From: DASTFY01 sp963829955 | GTDB lineage: Bacteria > Actinomycetota > Acidimicrobiia > Acidimicrobiales > Ilumatobacteraceae | Assembly: GCA_963829955.1 (NCBI GenBank) | Contig: CAWHKS010000019.1 | Span: 124,001-188,000 of the forward strand | DNA length: 64,000 bases | Direction: 5' to 3' | Part shown: positions 17,129 to 24,916 of the stretch, piece after piece | Layout of the letters: each line of letters opens with the position of its first letter | Numbering within the stretch: the first letter of the stretch is position 1 | The notes under the pieces: model-generated | Databases searched by the model: none | Told to the model about the DNA's origin: nothing | What the model saw: only the letters and a program-made list of their open reading frames with translations | Made by a program: the position numbers and the translations under genes

Positions 17129-17502
17129 CCTGCGGCGACCTCTACGACCTTGTCGACCAGCAGCTCGATCCGGCCATCGACCTGATCGACGCGGTACTCG
17201 TCAGCGAGGACGCGCACGATGCCCTCCGACAGCTCGTCCGGATTCCACGGGCGACGGGCCGGCGCGGTCGCCGACGCCCGGAGCATCCCTTCGCTCCCGC
17301 CGAGCGCGACGGCGATCTGATCATCCGGGCCGGCGTGCGCGAGCAGCAGCGAGCAGAGCTCGTCCACCACGGTCCGGACGTCGTCGAGGTCGGCCACCGT
17401 CGCGCCCATCTGGGTCGCGAACCCCGTGGCCACGAGACGAGCAAGGCGGATGTAGGCGGCGTCGGCCGGGATCGTGAGGGTGACCATGGCGTCGGTCGTC
17501 AT
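17125..17502 (-). CDS. RsbW-like anti-sigma factor with degenerate ATP site
   Basis: This 125-residue protein aligns by position with GHKL anti-sigma factors. DLDDVRTVVDELCSLLLAHA corresponds to the N-box helix and keeps the DE, but the Asn expected four residues later is a leucine. No DxGxG G1 box or glycine-rich G2 box follows; the region instead reads ATAPARRPWNPDEL. It therefore probably cannot bind ATP or phosphorylate the STAS partner. Position between STAS and sigma genes, with overlaps on both sides, makes it the cognate anti-sigma factor. It may act by binding alone, with the other, intact RsbW-like protein (6948-7391) supplying kinase activity. The anti-sigma call is firm from context, the loss of kinase activity is inferred. 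Confidence 0.72.
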   Translation of the reverse strand: MTTDAMVTLTIPADAAYIRLARLVATGFATQMGATVADLDDVRTVVDELCSLLLAHAGPDDQIAVALGGSEGMLRASATAPARRPWNPDELSEGIVRVLADEYRVDQVDGRIELLVDKVVEVAAG

Positions 17503-17861
17503 GCGGTCGGGAAGTGCTCGGTGAGGCCGGTGATGTCAAGGAGGCGGACCGTCGCTGCCTGCGGGTTGCGGATGCGGACGGCGTCCGTTCCGCTTCCCGC
17601 TTCCTTGCGGGCCCGGATCATCGACCGGAGCCCCGAGGAGTCGATGAAGCCGACGTCACCGAGATCGAGCACGAGCGAACGAGCCCCGTTCTGCAGGACC
17701 TCGTCGACAGCGGCATCGAGCGCGGGGGCCGAGTAGACGTCGAGCTCGCCGCGGACGACGAGCACGGGTACGCCATCGTCGTCCTGGACCTCGACGGTCA
17801 GTGGTTGCGGCTCGGCCGCGTCGTTCTGCAACTGCGGCTCGGCCGCATCGTCGTTCGGCAT
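17499..17861 (-). CDS. STAS-domain anti-sigma factor antagonist, sigma operon
   Basis: This 120-residue protein starts with a short repeat-like acidic tail (DDAAEPQLQNDAAEPQ) and then a STAS domain with VVRGELDVYSAPALDAAV and LVLDLGDVGFIDSSGLRSMI. The phosphorylatable serine is present in DSS. ATG 17861 is supported by AGGGG/AGGAGG-type sequence at 17869-17875, seven bases upstream. It is first in the STAS, RsbW-like, sigma operon and overlaps the next gene by four bases. In the dephosphorylated form it would bind the anti-sigma factor and free the sigma factor. The SpoIIE phosphatase at 7.9-11.6 kb is a candidate activator. Confidence 0.86.
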   Translation of the reverse strand: MPNDDAAEPQLQNDAAEPQPLTVEVQDDDGVPVLVVRGELDVYSAPALDAAVDEVLQNGARSLVLDLGDVGFIDSSGLRSMIRARKEAGSGTDAVRIRNPQAATVRLLDITGLTEHFPTA

Positions 17862-17910
17862 TCGGGGCCCCTCCTGTCGCCGCGCTTCCTCGGCGGCGCA
17901 ACGCGTTCGT

Positions 17911-17936
17911 ATACCCAGTGCCAGCCATGTCGAAAC
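17911..17936 (-). promoter_or_regulatory. SigB/SigF-type promoter of the STAS-RsbW-sigma operon (autoregulation)
   Basis: On the minus strand GTTT (17936-17933), a 16-base spacer and GGGTAT (17916-17911) precede the operon by 50 bases. It is the closest match to the actinobacterial SigF consensus in the window. Together with the AGGAGGG site at 17869-17875 it forms a complete start region. Confidence 0.75.
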
Positions 17937-18055
17937 CTGTGCGCAAGGGGTTCCCAGGGCGTCTGCCACCCGATCGGGTGAAGATCGCCACCGGACGGGC
18001 CGTCCTTTGCACGCCGTCCGTAGGGTGCACCGGTTCCTCCGAAGGGAGAACGGGT

Positions 18056-18706
18056 ATGACGTGGCGCGTGCCCCCGGTGACGATTGCCTTGGTGAACGAC
18101 TACGAGCTGGTCCTCGCCGGCCTGGCCGCCATGCTCCGGCCCTATCGCGAGCAGCTCCGGGTGCTCGATCACGCGGTCGAGCGGGCCCCCGATCGCAAGG
18201 TCGACATCTCGCTCTTCGACACCTACGGCTCTTCGGCCGACCAGCTCCAGCGGGTCAAAGAGCTCTCCGAGGACCCGTGCGCGGGTGCCGTGGTGGTCTT
18301 CAGCTTCAGCACCCATATCGACCTGGTCCGTGACGCGCTCGCCGCCGGGGCGTCCGGCTTCGTCTCGAAGACTGTCCGGTCCCGTCAACTCGCCGAGGCC
18401 GTGATGTCGGTGGCCGACGGTCGGCGGGTGGTCCTCACCCCGGCTCCCCACCGCCACCGGGACCGCACGCTCTCCTGGCCCGGGCGGGACCGGCAGCTCA
18501 GCGCGCGCGACAGCGAGCTGCTGGTGCTGCTGCGGCAGGGCTGCACGAACCGCGAGATCGCCGAGCGCCTCTACCTGAGCGAGAACACGGTCAAGACCCA
18601 CCTGCGCCGGTTGTTCGCCAAGCTCGACGTCTCCAACCGCACGCAGGCGGCGATGATCGCCACCGAGAACGAAGCCTTCCGGCCCCGCCTCGCTGCGGCC
18701 GACTGA
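18056..18706 (+). CDS. LuxR/NarL-family response regulator
   Basis: This 216-residue protein has a receiver domain (residues 8-130) and a C-terminal LuxR helix-turn-helix (LSARDSELLVLLRQG, NREIAERLYLSENTVKTHLRRLFAKL). In the receiver, the usual paired acidic residues are ND (VNDYELV), the likely phosphoacceptor is in SLFDTYG, and a conserved lysine is in FVSKTV. No histidine kinase gene is nearby, so the partner is unknown. AAGGGAG (18042-18048) lies 7 bases before the ATG. It is divergent from the sigma operon with 195 bases between starts, and could be involved in the same stress circuit. Confidence 0.84.
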   Translation: MTWRVPPVTIALVNDYELVLAGLAAMLRPYREQLRVLDHAVERAPDRKVDISLFDTYGSSADQLQRVKELSEDPCAGAVVVFSFSTHIDLVRDALAAGASGFVSKTVRSRQLAEAVMSVADGRRVVLTPAPHRHRDRTLSWPGRDRQLSARDSELLVLLRQGCTNREIAERLYLSENTVKTHLRRLFAKLDVSNRTQAAMIATENEAFRPRLAAAD

Positions 18707-18724
18707 CGGCCCGGTCAGCCGGCC
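18697..18724. terminator. Bidirectional hairpin between convergent genes
   Basis: GGCCGACTGAC (18697-18707) pairs with GTCAGCCGGCC (18714-18724) with one mismatch and a 6-base loop. It lies across the stop codons of the response regulator and the DUF385 gene and could end both transcripts. Confidence 0.5.
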
Positions 18725-19195
18725 CGCTGCACCCGCAGGCACTCGTCGACGCCGAACACCCGCACCACCTTCTGTTGCGACACCGGCAGGTCGTCGATCA
18801 CCAGGCCCAACGGCACCACCTCGGGCCGGTCGATCGGGATGGTGCTGCCCTCATGGACGAGCGTCGCCGTCCCGCTGGCCAGGACGTTCTTGACCCAGTC
18901 CGCGCCCGGGCCGTATGGCAGCGCGATCGACGAAGCTGTCGCCGACGGCGAACGGGCCGACCGGGGTGGCGTGACTGCGGCCGCTCGTGCGGCCGACGTG
19001 GTGAATGACCGACGCCGAGGCACCCGGCGACCCGGCCGACTTGAGCACCCTCGGGTTCGTCACCCCGCGGTTGAACCGGCGAATGTTGTCGAGGACGAGC
19101 GGCGACTTCGTACGCATCCCGACCACGAACACGACACCGATCACGCCGAGCGCCACCAGCACGAATCCGACGAGCCGTCCGATCCATCTCATCAT
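18715..19195 (-). CDS. Deazaflavin-dependent nitroreductase-family (DUF385) protein, one frameshift
   Basis: The first part begins MMRWIGRLVGFVLVALGVIGVVFVVGM, a membrane anchor, and reaches HHVGRTSGRSHATPVGPF, the GRxSGR motif of the F420/Ddn-like split-barrel family. A shift near 18930 moves the rest, IALPYGPGADWVKNVLASG and the C-terminal strands, into a second frame. The joined protein is about 160 residues, the normal size. An AGGAGG site (19202-19207) precedes the ATG. Family members bind F420 or related deazaflavins and reduce a wide range of compounds; the substrate here is unknown. It is divergent from a P-type ATPase, with 54 bases between start codons. Confidence 0.72.
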
Positions 19196-19249
19196 GGCGA
19201 ACCTCCTGCCGACGCGATGATGATAAGACCAGCAGTCGAGGAGGCGAAC

Positions 19250-22072
19250 ATGACCGACACGAGCGAGGGCGGCGTGCTCACGCAGACCCCCGCGGCCGCG
19301 ACGCCGTACTACAACCAGGACGCCGCCACCGTGGTGGCCGCGTTCGACTCCGACGAGGCCTCCGGGCTGACGGTCGCCGAGGCCTCCGCGCGCCTGACCC
19401 GGTACGGCCCGAACCAGATCACGAGCGAGAAGCCGCCGTCGGTCTGGGCGGTCGCGCTGCAGCAGCTCCGGGATCCGATGAACATCATGCTGGTGGCGGT
19501 CGCCGTCGTCAGTCTCGTGATCGGCGAGGTGTCCACCGCCCTGCTGGTCGCCGTGCTCGTCGTGCTCAACGTGGTGCTCGGCGCCCGCCAGGAGCTCGCG
19601 GCGCGGGCGAGCGTCGACGCGCTGTCCAAGATGCAGGTGCCCCAGAGCAAGGTGGTGCGGGGCGGTCAGGTGCTGCAGGTGCCCGCCATAGACGTGGTCC
19701 CAGGAGACGTCGTCAACGTCGAGGCCGGCGACATCGTGCCCGCCGACGGCCGGATCGTCCGATCGGCCACGCTGGAGACGCAGGAGGCGGCGCTGACGGG
19801 CGAGAGCGCCCCCATCCCGAAGCAGTCGGGGACGTTGGACGGAGGCGAGATGGGCGTCGGCGACCGCTCCAACATGCTGTTCCAGAACACGTCCGTCACG
19901 CGAGGGACGGCTTCGATGGTGGTGACGGCCACTGGCATGGACACGCAGATGGGGCAGATCGCGACGATGCTCAGCTCCGTCACGCGGACCCGGTCGCCGC
20001 TCCAGAAAGAGCTGGACTCGCTCACCAAGGTGCTGGGCGTGATCGCGTGGACGGCGGTCGCCATCATCGTGATCGTCGGTCTCATCCGAGGGCTGTCCGG
20101 CAGCGAGGTGCTGCTGCTGGGCACGGCCATGGCGATCTCAGCCATCCCCACCGGTCTCCCGACGTTCGTGTCCGCGATGCTGTCCTACGGCGCCAAGCAA
20201 CTGGCCGAGGCAAAGGCGGTGGTCAAGAACCTGACCGACGTCGAGACGCTCGGCGCCACCAGCGCCATCAACACGGACAAGACCGGCACGCTGACGATGA
20301 ACCAGATGATGGTCTCGGTGCTCTACGCCGGCGGATCGTGGTTCACCGTCGAGGGTGAGGGCTACGCGAAGTCGGGTCGCATCCTCTCGACCGCCGGCGT
20401 CCCGACGCCCGACTTCACGCGGTTGGCCTACGGCCTCGCGCTCGACAGCGACGCGACCGTATCCGACGACGGCGCCGTCGTCGGCGACCCGACGGAGGCC
20501 GCGCTCGTGGTGCTCGCGGCCAGGCTCGGCGTGGACGCCGAGGAGACGAGGCGGGCGTATCCGCGCCTCGCGGAGGTGCCGTTCGACTCCGAGTACAAGT
20601 TCATGGCGACGTTCCACCGGGTCCCGACCGACAGTGGCGAGCGGCTGATCGAGCTGGTCAAGGGCGCACCGGACGTCGTCCTCGCCCGCTGCTCGAGCGA
20701 GGGAAGTCCTCTGGGCGGATCCCAGGTGCCGATCGACGAGGCGCGGGCGGGCATCGAGGCCGCCAACGAGGAGATGGGCGAGAAGGGTCTGCGAGTCCTG
20801 GCGTTCGCCGTCCGGCTCGTCGACGACGCTGACTTGGGAGCGGTCACCGACGATCCCATGTCGTTCACCCAGGACCTCTCGTTCGTGGCGATGGTGGGCA
20901 TCATCGACCCGCTGCGGTCCGAGGCCAAGGACGCGGTGCAGGTCGCGCTGGGCGCCGGCATCGACGTGCGGATGATCACCGGCGACCACGCCGTCACCGC
21001 GAAGGCCATCGGCGAGACGCTCGGGCTCGGCGCGGGGGCCATCAGCGGCGCCGAGCTCCAGGCGATGTCGGACGAGGAACTGGCCCAGAAGCTCCCCGAC
21101 CTGCATGTGTTCGGTCGGGTGTCACCGGAGGACAAGCTGCGCCTGGCCCGGCTCATGCAGCAGGAGGGCCTCATCGTCGCCATGACCGGCGACGCCGTGA
21201 ACGATGCCGCCGCGCTGAAGCAGGCGGACATCGGCGTCGCCATGGGCAGCGGCAGCGAGGTCTCCAAGCAGGCGGCGCGAATGATCCTCACGGACGACAA
21301 CTTCGGCACGCTCGTCCACGCCGTGCAGCTCGGGCGGACGATCTACTCCAAGGTCGTCTCCTACGTCCGCTACCAGATGACGCAGTTGCTCTCGCTCGTG
21401 CTCCTGTTCCTCGCCGCCACGGCGTTCAACATAAACAGCGGCGTGGCGATGACGCCGCTGATGGTGCTGTTCCTCAACTTCTTCATCTCGGTGTTCCCAG
21501 TGATGGTGATCATGGTGGACGCGGGCGATCCGGAGGTCATGCACCGGCCTCCCCGCGATCCGAACGTGCCCATCACCAACCGGGCGGCGGTCCTGCGGTG
21601 GGTCCTCTACGGAGGGGTCCTGTTCCTCGCCGGCCTCGTGCCGCTGGTGGCGGGACCGGACGAGCTGTTCACCGACGCGCCGAGCGCATCGATGACGATG
21701 TGCTTCGTCGTCATCGGCCTCGGGACTATCCTCAGTGGTCTGGTCATTCGCCGCGAGCCCTCGAGCGGCCTCACGCCGCCGATCCTCAGCGCGATCAAGA
21801 TCCTGGTCATCCCGACGGCGCTCCTGGTGTTGGCGACCGAGCTGGAGTTCATGCGGAAGGGCCTTCTCACCCAGCCGCTGACCGGTCTGCAGTGGCTGGC
21901 CTGCATCGGCTTGGCGCTCGTCGTGCCGATCGTCGTCGAGGTGGACAAGTGGATCCGCCGCCGGCAGCAACCCGCACCCACCCCGCTCGACCCCGCCGGG
22001 GTCGTCAACCCGGGGAGGGCGGTGGCGGTGGCCGTCGCCAGTAACTCGGCGACGATCCCCGCTCGCGCTTGA
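19250..22072 (+). CDS. P-type cation-transporting ATPase of unusual subtype
   Basis: This 940-residue protein has all P-type domains: N-terminal cation ATPase domain with NQITSEKPPSVW, actuator with ALTGES near 182-186, phosphorylation motif NTDKTGTLTMN with D343, nucleotide domain with EYKFMATFHR and KGAPDVVLARC, and hinge TGDAVNDAAALKQADIG near 645-663. About ten membrane helices are predicted. In helix 4 the sequence AISAIPTGLPTFVSAM has P300-T-G-L-P in place of the PEGLP of Ca-ATPases. The hinge has GDAVND in place of GDGVND. The transported ion cannot be given: the missing glutamate argues against a classical Ca pump. GAGGAGG (19238-19244) supports the ATG at 19250. The 3' end overlaps the convergent AraC gene by 68 bases. 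Confidence 0.85.
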   Translation: MTDTSEGGVLTQTPAAATPYYNQDAATVVAAFDSDEASGLTVAEASARLTRYGPNQITSEKPPSVWAVALQQLRDPMNIMLVAVAVVSLVIGEVSTALLVAVLVVLNVVLGARQELAARASVDALSKMQVPQSKVVRGGQVLQVPAIDVVPGDVVNVEAGDIVPADGRIVRSATLETQEAALTGESAPIPKQSGTLDGGEMGVGDRSNMLFQNTSVTRGTASMVVTATGMDTQMGQIATMLSSVTRTRSPLQKELDSLTKVLGVIAWTAVAIIVIVGLIRGLSGSEVLLLGTAMAISAIPTGLPTFVSAMLSYGAKQLAEAKAVVKNLTDVETLGATSAINTDKTGTLTMNQMMVSVLYAGGSWFTVEGEGYAKSGRILSTAGVPTPDFTRLAYGLALDSDATVSDDGAVVGDPTEAALVVLAARLGVDAEETRRAYPRLAEVPFDSEYKFMATFHRVPTDSGERLIELVKGAPDVVLARCSSEGSPLGGSQVPIDEARAGIEAANEEMGEKGLRVLAFAVRLVDDADLGAVTDDPMSFTQDLSFVAMVGIIDPLRSEAKDAVQVALGAGIDVRMITGDHAVTAKAIGETLGLGAGAISGAELQAMSDEELAQKLPDLHVFGRVSPEDKLRLARLMQQEGLIVAMTGDAVNDAAALKQADIGVAMGSGSEVSKQAARMILTDDNFGTLVHAVQLGRTIYSKVVSYVRYQMTQLLSLVLLFLAATAFNINSGVAMTPLMVLFLNFFISVFPVMVIMVDAGDPEVMHRPPRDPNVPITNRAAVLRWVLYGGVLFLAGLVPLVAGPDELFTDAPSASMTMCFVVIGLGTILSGLVIRREPSSGLTPPILSAIKILVIPTALLVLATELEFMRKGLLTQPLTGLQWLACIGLALVVPIVVEVDKWIRRRQQPAPTPLDPAGVVNPGRAVAVAVASNSATIPARA

Positions 22073-23003
22073 ACGCCCGGCTGAACGCCTCCTCGGACTC
22101 GTAGCCGACGCGCCGGGCGATGGTGAAGACCGACAGCTCCGTCGTCGCCAAGAGGTCGGTGGCGAGGTGCATACGCCACGCCGTGAGGTACCGGATGGGC
22201 GACTGGCCCAGGGTTTGCCGGAACCGGTCGTCGAGCGACGAGCGGGAGGCTCCGACGTGGCCGGCGAGCGTGGCGACGGTCCAGCGGCGGGCGGGATCGT
22301 TGTGCATCGCCGCCAGAGCTGGCGCCAGGATGGGATCTCGGAGGGCGGCGATCCAGCCGTGGTCGATCGCCGGCGCAGTGGTGAGATGCGTTCGCAGCAC
22401 TTCGGTCAGCACGAGCTCGGGCAGGCGCGTGGCGAGCGGGTTTGACGAGAGGTTCGAGAGGGGCGGCGAGTCCGCGAGCGCGTAGTCGATGCTGGCTTGG
22501 ACCCACCGCGCCGCAGGACCGCTCGGCAGCCGCACGACGAAGACCGAGGGCAGCGCCCGGAGCGCGGGGTCGAAGAGGGGGTCGGTGGAGTGCATGAAGC
22601 CGCACACCATCTCGGTGCGCCGCCCGCCCCCGCCGTAGCGGAGGAATGGCATCTCGGACCACGGCAGCGGGTCGAGCAGCGTCAGGATCGAGACGCACTC
22701 CGCCGCGCCCTCGCCACCCATGACGTAGTGGTCCGCGTACGGCAGCACGATGACGTCGCCCGCATCGGCCCAGTAGCGAACGCCGTCGTCGACGGCGATC
22801 CAGCACGATCCCGACGCCACGATGTGGAACAACGTCAGACGGTCCGCTCCCGGAACGAGCGCGTCGGCGAGGGCAAGCGGGGACGACTCGAACTCGAACG
22901 GATCGGTGAGCTCGGAGCGGAAGAAGAGCGCGCCATCGAGTCGGAGGTGGTCGAGCGCGGGCGCTGCGGCATCGGTCACGCTCACAGTCTGGTGTCGCGG
23001 CAA
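22005..23003 (-). CDS. AraC-family transcriptional regulator with cupin-type N-terminal domain
   Basis: This 332-residue protein has an AraC_binding-like/cupin_6 domain (residues 1-200, with LTLFHIVASGSCWIAVDDG and AGDVIVLPYADHYVMG). Two helix-turn-helix motifs follow at the C-terminus (WTVATLAGHVGASRSSLDDRF and ELSVFTIARRVGYESEEAFSRAFKR). A proline-rich tail (RRPPPPPSPG) extends into the convergent ATPase gene. The cupin_6 group often controls small oxidoreductase genes. It is divergent from a VOC-family gene, its probable target. Confidence 0.83.
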   Translation of the reverse strand: MPRHQTVSVTDAAAPALDHLRLDGALFFRSELTDPFEFESSPLALADALVPGADRLTLFHIVASGSCWIAVDDGVRYWADAGDVIVLPYADHYVMGGEGAAECVSILTLLDPLPWSEMPFLRYGGGGRRTEMVCGFMHSTDPLFDPALRALPSVFVVRLPSGPAARWVQASIDYALADSPPLSNLSSNPLATRLPELVLTEVLRTHLTTAPAIDHGWIAALRDPILAPALAAMHNDPARRWTVATLAGHVGASRSSLDDRFRQTLGQSPIRYLTAWRMHLATDLLATTELSVFTIARRVGYESEEAFSRAFKRERGSSPSYWRRPPPPPSPG

Positions 23004-23090
23004 GCCTCGACGGTGCCGCGGTCATGGGCTTCCGTGCGCTGTACCGGGATGATGCAGGGACCGCAAGACACTGCGAAGGAGCCATGAACC

Positions 23091-23492
23091 ATGACCACGT
23101 TCCCCCCGCTGACGCACGTCGCCCTCACCGTGCGCGACTTGTCGGTGAGCACCCCGTGGTACCAGTTGCTGTTCGACAGCGAGCCGGTGCTCGACGAGGA
23201 CACCGATCCTGACTTCCACCACACCGTGTACCTCCTTGGCAACGGAACGCTGTTCGGGCTGCACCAGCACCGACGCTCCGCACCGGCTGAGCCGTTCAGC
23301 GAGTACCGCGTCGGCCTCGACCACGTCGCGTTCGGCTGTGAGGACCGAGGCGAGCTCGAGAAGTGGGAGCGGCGGCTGGACGAGCTGGGCATCGCCCACG
23401 GTGGGATCAAGGACGCGCCGTACGGCTCCGGACTGAGCTTCAAGGACCCCGACGGCATCGCCCTCGAGTTCTTCGCCCCTCCCGCCGGCTGA
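23091..23492 (+). CDS. VOC-family (glyoxalase/bleomycin-resistance-like) protein
   Basis: This 133-residue protein has two beta-alpha-beta-beta-beta repeats. It begins LTHVALTVRDLSVSTPWYQLLF; the second module starts LDHVAFGCEDRGELEKWERRLDELG and ends FKDPDGIALEFF, which carries the C-terminal metal-binding E. Candidate metal ligands are H9 and the late glutamate. It probably acts on a small hydrophobic or oxidised compound, as dioxygenase, epimerase or binding protein; no closer call is safe. It is divergent from the AraC gene, and GAAGGAGCC lies about 8 bases before the ATG. Confidence 0.8.
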   Translation: MTTFPPLTHVALTVRDLSVSTPWYQLLFDSEPVLDEDTDPDFHHTVYLLGNGTLFGLHQHRRSAPAEPFSEYRVGLDHVAFGCEDRGELEKWERRLDELGIAHGGIKDAPYGSGLSFKDPDGIALEFFAPPAG

Positions 23493-23553
23493 GGGCTCCG
23501 CTCGGGCGGACACCGTGAGGTGGTGCGAGCGGTCAATGCCTCCTGGCAGCGGC

Positions 23554-23697
23554 CTACGGGAGCAGCTCGAGCGGTCCGTGCCTCGGCTGCACCACGCCGA
23601 AGTGGCGGCGATCGAGCGTCGCCACAGCCGTCACGGATCGTCGCTCGGCGAGGGCGACAACCAAGGCATCGACCGTGAGGCATTCGAGGGAGTCGGC
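23554..23697 (-). pseudogene. C-terminal remnant of a PIN-domain (VapC-type) toxin
   Basis: The 47-residue frame reads ADSLECLTVDALVVALAERR, TAVATLDRRHFGVVQPRH and ends PLELLP. TVDALVVALAERRxxxxVATLDRRHF is the third and fourth acidic region of PIN nucleases. The first half with its catalytic Asp is missing and there is no start codon. It lies in the same frame as the stop codon of the preceding lipoprotein gene (23698). It is a decayed toxin, not functional. A complete VapBC module lies at 52.1 kb. Confidence 0.6.
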
Positions 23698-24315
23698 TCA
23701 GCCCGCGCCGGCACAGACGGTCGTCATCTCGTCGATGTAGTCCGCGAGCGGCGGCAGGCCGGCCTCCGCCCGGCGCTCGTCGACGGACGAGTCGTCCGCG
23801 ATCGGCGTCGCCGGGACGGGAGTCCCATCGTCGGCGCAGCGGATCTGAGTGCCGTACTGCTGGTCGTCGCCGGCGGCGACGGCGACACGGTCCTCGAGGT
23901 ACGCCATATCGCCCTTGCTGGCTTGCCCCTCCTCCGCCGCGGCTCGCAGCAGCTCGAGCGCCCGCTGTTGCAGATCGGGATCGAGATCGGCGTGCTGCGC
24001 GATCACCCAGGCCGCCGTCGATCCGTCCTCGCCGACGAGGTCGAGACCGGGCCAGCCGTGCTCGTCCAGGATCTCCGCTAGCCGATCAGTGCGGGCGGAG
24101 TAGTTGTTCGTCGCCACCTCGCCGGTCTGCTCGGCCTGGTCCTCCTCCATCATGGCGAGCAGCTCGCGGCGCAGCTCGGGCTCGGCGACGGTCACGGTCC
24201 CGGTCGTGGTACCCGCAACGGTCTCGGCGACCGTCGCGGTCCCGATCCCGTCGCCGCCGTCACCTGAGCACGCCTGCAACGTTGCCGTCAGGACGAGGAC
24301 GATCACACGTCGCAT
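23698..24315 (-). CDS. Putative lipoprotein resembling DUF6624
   Basis: This 205-residue protein has a short signal peptide ending in a lipobox-like LQAC (C16), so it is probably membrane-anchored outside the cell. A threonine/valine-rich linker follows. From residue 50 it has the pattern LRRELLAMMEEDQAEQTG, LAEILDEHGWPGLDLVGEDGSTAAWVIAQHADLDPDLQ and DMAYLEDRVAVAAGDDQQYGTQ. These match the DUF6624 family, whose role is unknown. The C-terminus contains RRAEAGLPPLADYI. There is no recognisable catalytic site. It is followed by a PIN remnant in the same frame. Confidence 0.62.
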   Translation of the reverse strand: MRRVIVLVLTATLQACSGDGGDGIGTATVAETVAGTTTGTVTVAEPELRRELLAMMEEDQAEQTGEVATNNYSARTDRLAEILDEHGWPGLDLVGEDGSTAAWVIAQHADLDPDLQQRALELLRAAAEEGQASKGDMAYLEDRVAVAAGDDQQYGTQIRCADDGTPVPATPIADDSSVDERRAEAGLPPLADYIDEMTTVCAGAG

Positions 24316-24342
24316 CCGCCGATGCTCGCGCGGCTCAGCCGG

Positions 24343-24780
24343 TCAGTTGGTCCGTTCGAAGATCACGTCGAAGTCCTTGCGCCAGGTGGTTCCTTGATCC
24401 TCTGACGCGTCCGTATGGCTGATGATGCGGTCACCCTCGACGCGGCCGACGAAGCGTTGATGGAAGTCAGGATCGGTGCGGAGCATGGTCCAGTCGTCAC
24501 CGTCGAGGGTCAGTTCGAACACTCGAAGAACGCCGCGCTCGTCGTGGTAGAGCACCACGAACTGGTCCCGCGCGTCGTTGCGTCCGAAGACGAACTCCCA
24601 CGTCGGTTCACCGTCGAACTCGGCCTGCAGCCTGAGGAACGAGTCCCCGAGCCACTCACAGGTGGCCGTTCCGGACTTGATGGTGGCCGGATCGTCGAGC
24701 CACCACTGGTTGGTGATCGTCAGCGACCAGTCACCGACGAAGATCTCCGCCACCCGCCCGAGCTCCGTGTTCCGCTTCAT
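24343..24780 (-). CDS. Small DUF1579-like beta-barrel protein
   Basis: This 145-residue protein begins MKRNTELGRVAEIFVGDWSL and has repeated beta-strand patterns. These include TCEWLGDSFLRLQAEF, FVFGRNDARDQFVVLYHDERG, VFELTLDGDDWTMLRT and WRKDFDVIFER. These resemble DUF1579 and related lipocalin-like proteins. The ATG at 24780 is chosen because GGAGG (24788-24792) is 7 bases upstream. Family function is unknown. It is divergent from the ABC transporter operon, with 136 bases between starts in which no stress-type promoter is visible. Confidence 0.65.
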   Translation of the reverse strand: MKRNTELGRVAEIFVGDWSLTITNQWWLDDPATIKSGTATCEWLGDSFLRLQAEFDGEPTWEFVFGRNDARDQFVVLYHDERGVLRVFELTLDGDDWTMLRTDPDFHQRFVGRVEGDRIISHTDASEDQGTTWRKDFDVIFERTN

Positions 24781-24916
24781 GCGATGTCCTCCGGTCGCAT
24801 CCATGATTGCCATACGGACACTCGTCCGCCGTACGGTCATTAGATTGTTCGGCGCCGGCGTGGTGATCGCGCGGTAAGTGCGCTCCTGACGTCGGTCGAC
24901 GCAAGGGGGATTACGC

